This document shows positions 23,150 through 32,400 of a DNA stretch of 64,000 nucleotides, in pieces. The notes under the pieces were generated by a model. That model saw only the letters and a list, made by a program, of their open reading frames with translations. It was not told the origin of the DNA and searched no databases. Source of the DNA: Ligustrum vulgare (Eukaryota; Streptophyta; Magnoliopsida; Lamiales; Oleaceae); the NCBI GenBank assembly GCA_963555705.1, contig OY743184.1:26808639-26872638 (forward strand). The letters run 5' to 3'. Each line of letters begins with the position of its first letter. Position 1 is the first letter of the stretch. Both the position numbers and the translations under genes were made by a program.

Positions 23150-23540
23150 TTAATTTTAACACATCATTTTCTTAAAGTAAAGCACCATTCATATACTTTT
23201 CCATATTTATACAAATATTATGCTCTTCATGATTACATATAATGGAGTCTTATCAACCATTCATATACTTTTCCATATTTATACAAATATTATGCTCTTC
23301 ATGATTATATATAATGGAGTATATAAATCATTCATATACTTTTCCATTTTTTATACAAATATTATGCTCTTCATGATTACATATAATGGAGTCTTATCAA
23401 TCATTCATATACTTTTCCATATTTATACAAATATTATGCTCTTCATGATTATATATAATGGAGTATATAAATCATTCATATACTTTTCCATATTTATACA
23501 AATATTATGCTCTTCATGATTACATATAATGGAACCTCTC
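23150..23540. repeat. 72 bp tandem array, about five units, inside the solo LTR
   Basis: TGCTCTTCAT recurs at 23221, 23293, 23365, 23437 and 23508. Two unit variants alternate (GAGTCTTATCAA and GAGTATATAAAT), so the higher-order unit is a 144 bp dimer. It lies in the U3 part upstream of the promoter-like box. The open frame running through it on the plus strand is only the repeat read in one frame. Confidence 0.9.
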
Positions 23541-23832
23541 ATGCTTGCATATATTTTCTTAATTTAAATAATAAAAGTAATTTTTGTACAAATAAATATT
23601 GGGATAACATTGAATTAAGTACTTAGACTTAATATACTTTAAATCAAGAGAATGGAGATATTTTTAGAAATTCGGAATTTAATTTAAAATCGAACGATCT
23701 CGATTATTTCTTGACTTGGCTATACGAATACGTCGTGGCGTTAACTTAATAAAAATGGGTGAAATAGTAGCGACACGATTTTCTATTAAAATAATTATTA
23801 ATCGCGTAAAAATTCTTGGTCGCTACATATTA

Positions 23833-25060
23833 CCTTATCCAACAGTCTTGAAGCAAAATTCTGCATAATTGGTTTATCAAGTACATGTCCACCAGTGTGA
23901 TGAATTCCTTCACCAGACTGCTCTTGCTTGACTACACTCTCCTCCCAACCCTGTCCAATAAATGAAAACACGAAAGGTCTCATATTCTGTTTTTATGGTA
24001 ATACAAATGACATCTACCAAGTTAAGCATCAACAAACAAAATGCCAAACTAAGTATAATTCTGTAATATCATGTAACCTGTTGAACCTTAGAATAATTAG
24101 GAGTTGCTATAACCTGAAGATTCGGTATCTTCTGAGATAGAGGATTTAAGGTCTTTAAATGATAATGATCGTCAAGGCTTTGTGTAATCGGTAAGCAATC
24201 AATTTCAGGAAGATCATCAAGATGTGCCATTATCAAATATAATCAAAAGAATCTCAGCAATTTTCATTAGCTGAATTGAAAAGGGCATAAGAGCCAAAGA
24301 ACTAACTTATAAATCCACTATAAATATTGAAACACAATTAGAAGCCTTATTCTCACAGTACCCAGAAATTCTTCAAAACCTTCTTGGCAACACCATAAAG
24401 TCAAGGAATTCCAAAATCCAAGTTTGCCACTAACATTGGATCAACCGAAACCCGCTCACTTCCCACGCCCAACAGCTCCCCTAATCCAAAAAATAATAGC
24501 CTTTTATTTCCAAAAAAAATCTTAATCAATTAATAGGGGGAAAAAAGAACCAAGAGCAGAAAATGAAAATCCTACCTCCAAATAAGTGAGTTTATACGTA
24601 TCAGTTACAGTGTCACTTGACTTCACTACCGTTTCTTCAGATAGTATAGCCGATACATCCTTGCTTGATCTGCAAGAATTGAAATCTAACTTAGGCACAT
24701 TAAAATAAATGACCCATTCATTCACAACTGCATCAGTGTAATAAAAAAACCTGGGTGCTAAAAGCTTCAATGTGCTAGAATAGATAAAAGATGGAGTCTT
24801 TACAGGTGAGGTAAAATGGGTTGTCGAGAATAGGGAGATGGGTCTTCTTGTACATGGGTTTTCTTCCTTTGCATCATCAGCCCACAAAGAAACCCTCTTC
24901 CCCGGTCCGATTTCGAGCCCTTCTTCTTTCTGACGATCTCTCACATAATTCCACTCCTTCAATGTCGTCGAAGCCATCGATGGTGATGATGTAGTCAAGT
25001 CGACGCCATCAGATAGATCCAACATGGAGAGATCGCAAGATTTGCCCCGGATGACTGCTC
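23833..25060 (-). pseudogene. Unidentified multi-exon gene fragment
   Basis: The piece starts near ATG 25025 (MLDLSDGVDL...) and runs to ...KLLAP near 24755, where CAG|GT looks like a donor. An acceptor TGCAG near 24670 leads to SSKDVSAILSEETVV...YLE, with GT following near 24577. A further segment reads MAHLDDLPEIDCLP...KVQQ (24230-24080, GT following). The next reads GWEESVVKQEQ...SRLLDK (23950-23838, GT following). Codon-like composition and paired splice sites suggest exons of a real gene, but I do not recognise the product. I found no acceptor that keeps the frame before MAHLDD. It may be captured cargo or a host gene broken by insertions. Confidence 0.45.
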
Positions 25061-25634
25061 ACTGCGCTTGGATCTATCGCAGTTGATTTTGCTTCGGCCC
25101 GGCTTCTAGTCATGTTTTTTGCTTCCCCATCATATCGCAAAACCTAAAAATAGGGGTTTTCTTCAGAATTGCGAATCAGACAAGTCAAAAACCGTGGCAG
25201 CAATGTTAAGGACACCGTAGAAGCTTCCAGAAGGACAGCAAATCTATACAGCGATGAAAAAGGGGGTTTCGATTAGTGTTTCAGCAGCATAAACATAGGT
25301 ACTGAGAAGAAACCGGATGATGCCGATGAAGAAGTCCTTCAGGTAACCGACAACGAAGAATTTAGAGAGAGAGGGGGAGATTAACCTCATCTTAGAACCA
25401 CCCACTAATAATTGAAAAAAAAACTGCCCACTTATAAATAACTTCCAATTACGAAAACTGTGAAAAAAAATTAAAAAGAAAAATATTAAAATTGGTTGAC
25501 AAAAAATTCTGTTCACATTACAGATTCTATTCCAAATTGAAAATTGAATTGAAGATTCTCAGAATCTTTGTTGTTTTTATTAATATATAGATATAGATTA
25601 TGTCATGTTCTATAAAAATAAATGTAATGCAAGT

Positions 25635-25638
<4 letters not shown>

Positions 25639-25701
<63 letters not shown>
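25639..25701. repeat. (AT)n microsatellite
   Basis: An uninterrupted AT dinucleotide run of about 62 bp. Frames through it give Ile-Tyr repeats and are not genes. Confidence 0.97.
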
Positions 25702-25704
<3 letters not shown>

Positions 25705-26169
25705 ATAACCGTCACTATTTTATGTATATACTTTTCCGCCCAAATTAACTTTCTTGCCAAAAACGAGCAAAAGAAGAAAAAATGTATTAAATGTTTAGAG
25801 CATTGTGCAAACATTTAATTTCAATTAAAAAAAGAATGTCTTGAGCACATTGCAACTTTTATCATTTCTTTAATGTGTGTGTATTGAAGTTTTTATAAAA
25901 TATATGTAATCAATACATTAAAAATTAAAATACATTAAAAAGAAAATTGGAGATGAATACAAATAAAATTAAAACAAATTTAATAAAAAAAATTTAATTA
26001 TGCGTCAAATTTTAAGACACGTTGGTATTGTTTCTTTTCCTATTTTGATTAGCTTTGTTTTTTTTTAAAAAAAAAAAAATTCGAATTCGATAATATTATT
26101 CGTACTATATTTTTTATTTGATATTATTGTATAATCAACATATTTTCATGAATCCTAAATTATTATCAT
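25702..26169. other. AT-rich DNA, nothing recognised
   Basis: No gene is visible. A short stretch near 25602-25640 (GTCATGTTCTATAAAAAT) resembles 26350-26390 (GTCATGCTCTACAAAAAT), so the region holds an old duplicated repeat. Confidence 0.45.
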
Positions 26170-26175
26170 AGATAG

Positions 26176-26207
26176 AAATCTCATACATCGCACGAGAGAA
26201 ATGCTAG
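26176..26207 (+). mobile_element. Possible Helitron 3' end (second family member)
   Basis: CTCATACATCGCACGAG forms a degraded hairpin. Two C-to-T type changes would restore a perfect CTCGTGC-ATC-GCACGAG stem. It is followed by AGAAATG and CTAG, then T. Only the terminus is defined; the rest of the element would lie to the left. Confidence 0.4.
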
Positions 26208-26832
26208 TCACTTCTAATAGCAAACAACAATATGCCACAAAAATGTAATTACAAATTGTAACTAATTACAAATCTGGAATTCCAGTTATGAACCATCATT
26301 ATAGTTACAATTTGTAACTAGTTACAAATTGACTTTATCAATTAAATTTGTCATGCTCTACAAAAATTGCTGTAATGCAAATGACAAAGTTGAAATCTAA
26401 TTGAAGCAGAAAAAATTATCGTAAATATTTTAAAAACTATCCTAGACAACCAAAACTACTATAATTTAGTATAATGTCCTTGAAATATGTCTTTCGAACA
26501 GAATTGAAAACAAGATCAATATCATCGAAATCCGCCTCTCGAATCAATTGGAAATCTGAACAGGTATGCACTTGAATTTTTGCAAATCAATATAAAGAAA
26601 ACTGGTCATAGCTATTTGCTGATGAATTTCACGGATCAATGAAACTGCGGTGCATTTTTTGGTATGATTTTGGAAGGGATTTGGTAGAATTGTTGTTCTG
26701 TGTATGGTAAAAAGGCCTTTTCCGATTTTACCTGATTTTAAAAATATGTTTTTTATTGCCAAAATCTATTTTAAAATATATGATATTTAAAATAAAGGTC
26801 ATTGAAGTCGTTTAGTTGTGTACTTAACCCTA
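26208..26832. other. Intergenic DNA, no gene recognised
   Basis: It contains inverted copies of TTGTAACTAGTTACAAATT-like text around 26240-26330, a small foldback with no clear boundaries. No coding domain was recognised. Confidence 0.4.
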
Positions 26833-27008
26833 GTCTTTGTTCGGTTGCTCATTATAATGAACAACTGCTGTTTATTTCGGTGTTCAAGGTAAGATTTGTG
26901 GTTAAAAATTGAAGACATAAAATATATTTAATTAAAAAGTAATTTGAAAAATTATGTATATTACAAATTACAATCATGATCGATTAAAATGAGTTGCCAA
27001 ACACACCC
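26833..27008. mobile_element. Tourist-like MITE
   Basis: The left end GTCTTTGTTCGGTTGCTCATT-like and the right end, read on the minus strand, GGGTGTGTTTGGCAACTCATT-like, are about 75% identical. The interior has the family's GTGGTTAAAAATTG block. The flanking trinucleotides (CTA and TTT) do not match. It sits about 830 bp upstream of the glucose-6-phosphate dehydrogenase start codon. Confidence 0.55.
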
Positions 27009-27498
27009 TTTATTATTATTATTATTAATTTTTTTTTTGACTATAAACACACCCTTAATTATTATACTTCTTATAGGTTGAAAATGAAAATCCACTGCCC
27101 GGTCCACTATGGCGACGGGCCGACGGCCACAGTTCAAAAACTGTACTAAAGTAATCAAGTCCCCACCCACGTACGGTTGTTGAAATTGAAAGTTCAACAC
27201 CTACCGGCTACCGCCACACCCACCCATCCCACTATCCCCAACCCACGAAGGCCAAAATATGCACAATGGTACGTACACACTTCTCAGCTACCCACTTTCA
27301 CTTCACACATCTACCAAAATACAGTATCAGAATCAAAATCCAAATACAGCACAACAAAGAAAATAGGTTCCTTTTGCTGTTTTTTTGTTAATTTTTCTAC
27401 TCTATGTTATATGATTAACTTCATTTCTAAGCATCGTCGCACATCGCACCGGTTTTGGTTTCTTCTCTCAATTGTACTCAGTTTTCTGTTTTTAGTAG

Positions 27499-27837
27499 GT
27501 AAAAGAATATGTTTTGATCCTGTGATAATCGATTCCTTTTAATTTCTGATATATTTCCGGGATCAAGTCAAATAATTAGTAATTTCTTACACAAAATTTA
27601 TCTGGAATTTACTGATAGATGTAATTGGAAATCTTTGGTATTTATTTATTAAAATAATAGTTGTTTGACATATCGCAATTCGTAAACAATATTTATAAAT
27701 AACCATTTATAAACGGTTTTCCAAACAGAGTTGCTTTGATTTTTAGTACTAGCTTCTATTGGTGGTACTGTGTGCAGATCAGGAGCTGTACCCTGTTCAT
27801 ATTTGAGTGAGCTGCTGTGAGACCAGATTTTTGAAAA
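27499..27837 (+). promoter_or_regulatory. Probable 5' UTR intron and leader of the G6PD gene
   Basis: A plausible donor (TAG|GTAAAAG near 27497-27503) pairs with an acceptor (GTGTGCAG near 27778). The leader after it (ATCAGGAGC...) runs to the ATG at 27838. Upstream, 27180-27340 is CT/AC-rich, as plant leaders often are. No firm TATA box was found, so the transcription start is unknown. A MITE remnant end (CCAAACAGAG near 27722) lies inside this proposed intron. Confidence 0.4.
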
Positions 27838-29439
27838 ATGGCATCAGGGGAATGGCATTGTGAGAAACGAGATTATCTAAAGAACGTATCTTTTACAAAA
27901 GAGAGTGATAATGTGCAAGAAACTGGGTGTCTCTCCATCATTGTTCTCGGTGCTTCCGGTGATCTTGCCAAGAAAAAGACTTTTCCTGCGCTTTTTAACC
28001 TTTATCGTCAGGTTTGATTTGAATTTTCGCTTTGCTTTTATTTTCTCTTGACTATTGGAAAAAAGGAGATCATGTCATTTGATCTACTTAAATTTCAAGT
28101 ATCTGAGTTCAAGAGCAACTAGCGCGAAGTATATTAGTTTATACTATAAGTAGAATAAATGAACCCTGTGGTTGGTTCTGGTATTAAATTTTACACTTCT
28201 TGTGAATGATGAGCATTCAGTGTTGACGGGTCCTTAACACCTCCGGGCTGGATTCATGACGGTTGAATCCAGCCCGGAGGTGTTTCGGACCCGTCAACAT
28301 TCAGTAAACGGCCTTCACAGTTAATTTTGTCGGGAATTGTTTTTCAGGTACTTGATAAGAATCTTAGTGGAAGCTTAATTCAAGAATCTGTTAAATACGA
28401 AGTTCTTCTCATTTGCTAATCTTGGATTTGGTTGGTCTCCTTGTAGGGATTCTTGCAATCAAATGAAGTTCACATTTTTGGCTATGCGAGGACCAAAATT
28501 TCAGATGATGAATTAAGAAATCGTATACGAGGGTGAGATTTTTGTACTATTAGTCCTCATTAATAAAATCATATGCAGAAACACGTCTGATGTTCGATTT
28601 TTTTGGCCTTTATACTTCACAGGACTAAAGATCTTTGCACTATAAAATGTTCATGGATGAAATATGCTATTTCTTTCTGTAGGTAATGTACATGGTGATT
28701 TCCCGGCATCCAATTGACCTTTTAATTAATGATTGTAGGTACCTTTCTTCAGGAAATGAAGGCTCAGAAGACGTATCAAAGTTTCTTCAATTGGTTAGTA
28801 CATGACCTGAACTTATAATTCCTTTTTCTTTTTTAAACCTTTGACGTATGAGATAAATATGCTGATTTATTATGGCTCATGTAGATTAAATATGTATCTG
28901 GATCTTATGATGCTGAGGAGGGATTTCTGGCATTGGACAAGGCAATATCTGGGCATGAAACATCTAAAAACAGCTCAGAAGGATCGTCTAGAAGGCTCTT
29001 CTACCTCGCACTTCCTCCTTCAGTATATCCACAAGTCTGCAAAATGATAAAGAATTATTGCACAAATAAATGTATGTATTCTGATGAGAATCAGTTTTGG
29101 TATAACTGATTCTATTACGTGCAGGGTTTATAATACTTTTCTAAAAGTCCATGTTTATTATGAGGCTTCAATTTGGATTCTGGATGATAACCCTATAAGC
29201 ACCTTTATTATATTTATAGGGAGAAAAATTATTTACTTAGCACGCTAAACACATATTACATGTCAATCAATTAATTGGTGGATAGATTTATGGTGGGTCT
29301 CAATATTGAGAGAAATGATGTGTGGTTAAAAAGTGGTTTGGAAAATTGTGTAGATTATAAATTGGTTTATAAACCTTTCTCATTACACTATCCGAACAAA
29401 GGCTAAATTTGTTGTCCACCAATGGATGCATGTACCATC

Positions 29440-29480
<41 letters not shown>

Positions 29481-32400
29481 AGCTCTTTCCATGTTATTTG
29501 TGTAGAATCTTAAGTGCAATGATTTATGTGCTTTTTAATAATTTACTTTTCAGCTGATCCTGGTGGATGGACCCGTATTGTTGTTGAGAAGCCCTTTGGC
29601 AAGGATTTGGCTTCAGCTGAGGAACTAAGCTCCCAGATTGGAGAATTATTTGAGGAACCACAAATTTATCGCATTGATCACTATTTGGGCAAGGAATTGG
29701 TGCAGAACTTGGTAATACACAATGAAATAGTTATCAGATTTTTTTGGTTCAGTTATTTGAAAAGTATTGCTTATTCAATCTCTTGGAAAATATTGCAGTT
29801 GGTACTTCGTTTTGCAAATCGCTTCTTTTTGCCACTCTGGAATCGCGACAATATTGATAATGTACAGGTGGGTTTTTTTTCCCATCATTCCTCTCTCTCT
29901 CTCTCTCTCTCTCTCCACACACACACACACACAATGCCTCTCTCGTGTGTGTGTAGTAGTACTAGCCTATGTTGCTCGGACTCTTTACTTTTGAAGAAGT
30001 ATCCGTGTCGGACACTAGGGTATGAAACATGAGTATGGGATCCTTCTCGGATCCTTTTAACCAAAAGATATATTTTATATTATTTAAATCAAAAGATAAT
30101 CTTTCATATCTCCAAAAAATACATTTATTATTACTAATACATAAATTTCTAAAGTAATTTGAAGTTTATAAGACATTCATGCATTTATGTCAAAGTTTTG
30201 CGTAGCCTCTTCTCGTATCCCAGGTTTTGAAAAAAAAGGGATCCGACACTTAGATACATTCCCGTACCCAAGTCCGAGCAACATTGGTACTCGTATCCAA
30301 TGAGTTATTAATGTTCCTAAAATACCAAGACGTTTAATGCAATATTTAACCACGCAAACAAAAAATAAATAAATATTCAAGCCCAATGATCAGTATGGAA
30401 CAGATTTTCGTTTCTATGAAAGTAACACTTTAATCACACAATATCCAACAAGAAGTCCATATTTATCGCTGTAACATATATGCAGATTTTTATACAAATG
30501 AGAGAATTATTTTCGCGGGAAAATGGAGTCGAAAGAGATATGTTTCTGCGAGATTACATTCTGAAATGTCATATATATAGTCTTGGGATCTGACTTATTG
30601 TCCAAGGGCCATTACCGTCCCCGAGAGATTGTGAAATGCATATAAAACTGGAAGGGAGCAACTTATAGAAGAGGACATAACTCTAGTCAAAAGTATTTCT
30701 GCATTTAAAAGATACAACACTTTATCCAAATGACAATTGGACTTTCAAATTTAAATTTGTCCCTTCTTTATTCCCCATTCATTCTTCTCCTTTTCCCTCT
30801 CCTTTTTCCTTTTAAAAATGAAGACAAGAAGGAAAACAATTTCTTCGTTCAAATCAGCTTTCATTGTTAAATTTTTCCTGAAATTCTGATGATTACCTAA
30901 TTCCCTTTTCTTTCACTGCAGATTGTCTTCAGAGAAGATTTTGGAACTGAAGGTCGCGGTGGATATTTTGATGAATATGGGTATGTTCCTGCAGGTCCAC
31001 TTTGTAGTTTTTCGGTCTCTATCGTGAAAGTAGACCTTATATTTCTCTCTAGCTTTGGCAAGGGATTTGATTATTAACTAGAATACTGCTGGAGAATTAG
31101 TGCTTTCTTTCTTTTCACTTGACTAGTTTGATTAGCTTGTAAAACTTATAAATCTTGAATCTTGTTATCCTTTGCAGAATTATCAGGGACATCATTCAAA
31201 ATCACCTCTTGCAGGTGAGCCCTGTATTATGTTTAATAGGTTATCTATGAGTAAAAAAAATTTTAGTACTAAATTGGCAATTCCTAAAATCTTGTAATGT
31301 GTATAAGTTAAATGGGGACTCATTTAAAAAAATTAATCTAATTTTACATTTCATATATGCGTTTGCTGATTGAAGATATGTGAAAATGGGTGGAGAGGAT
31401 GGTTGTAATAATGGCGACTTCCAAATGTAAATTTGTACATGTGTTTTTGATCATCTTCCTTCTTTATATGTAATTTTTGCTAAGTGGTAAAATGCTCACC
31501 ATTTTATTAGCACCCTAAGTTGTATGATGACGAGCTGAATCTCCCTCATGTCGTGTTCTTTCAAACCTGCAGGTTCTTTGCCTTGTTGCTATGGAGAAGC
31601 CCATTTCTCTGAGGCCCGAGAATATCAGAGACGAGAAAGTTAAGGTAAATACAGGATTTCTTGTATGAGATTCGTTTTGGAGCGATATAGTTTAAACTAA
31701 AATATGATCTGCCTTTTATGGATTTTATATAAACATATAATTCTCTGCCATGGTTTCTGCATTCTTTTGGAGTTCCCTGACTATGCACTAGCTTCCCTTG
31801 TTTCTTACACATTTAGTTGAAATTCAGGTTCTCCAATCAGTGCTTCCAATCAAAGATGAAGAGGTGGTTCTTGGACAATATGAAGGTTATAGGGATGACT
31901 CGACAGTTCCCGACAACTCAAACACCCCTACTTTTGCGACTATGGTTCTTCGAATACATAATGAAAGATGGGAAGGTGAGATGGAATATCAACTCTTTTG
32001 GCATGTTTGGTCAGGGAAGCTTGGACAGTACCGAGCTAATTTTTTGTTTATTATATTGTCTTGTCAAGTATTACAAACCATACATGCACTTTAGGATATC
32101 CTTAATATATTTACTATAGTAGAAGAGAATAGCAGTATCCATGTAGCCAATTGAAAAAGGCTCAGTTCAGTTCACTTCACTTGAAGAGCTGTAAACTATT
32201 TTCTCATTGAGAGAGGAAAATAAAAAGAACAGGGAATACTTTTGTGTTCTCAAGTAAGAATTGTATGTGCAAACATTGTATTAAATTTGTTTTAACATCA
32301 ACATGAAATTACTTGTTGTAGGTGTACCTTTTATACTTAAGGCAGGCAAGGCGCTGAACTCAAGAAAGGCGGAGATTCGTGTACAATTTAAAGATGTTCC

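Larger units (their letters stand above)
21732..23827 (-). mobile_element. Solo LTR, 2096 bp, Gypsy-like, with two tandem arrays
   Basis: The termini are TGTGACGACC...GGTCGCTACA (TG...CA), flanked by exact TATTA duplications at 21727-21731 and 23828-23832. The CGGGTCGTCACA end, read on the minus strand, is typical of Ty3/Gypsy chromovirus (Tekay/Del-like) LTRs as I remember them. A TATTTAAACC box near 23097-23107 (minus) is followed by a CA-rich leader, so transcription would run toward lower coordinates. It lies 4 nt past the apparent splice donor of a gene-like exon. No internal retrotransposon region is present. Confidence 0.75.
19625..25597 (-). mobile_element. Candidate Helitron carrying gene-like fragments
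   Basis: On the minus strand the element would begin TCTATATCTATATATTAA at 25597, preceded by A. It would end CTAG at 19625, followed by T. A short GTGC-ATC-GCAC hairpin (19639-19649) lies about 11 nt before CTAG. TC start, CTRR end, 3' hairpin and insertion between A and T are the Helitron hallmarks. About 110 bp of the 3' end is similar to a second end at 49486. No Rep/helicase is present, so it would be non-autonomous. It contains a later 2096 bp solo LTR; without that and its duplicated 5 bp, it is about 3.9 kb. The 5' end rests on motif form only. Confidence 0.55.

Noticed and set aside
23220..23519. 99-codon open frame
   Set aside because: It is the 72 bp tandem array read through, since 72 is a multiple of three. 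There is no independent coding signal.
25527..25818. Open frames on both strands
   Set aside because: They run through the (AT)n microsatellite and give Ile-Tyr repeats.
31561..31812. Minus-strand frame in the G6PD gene
   Set aside because: It spans exon 9 and intron 9 antisense and has no known domain.
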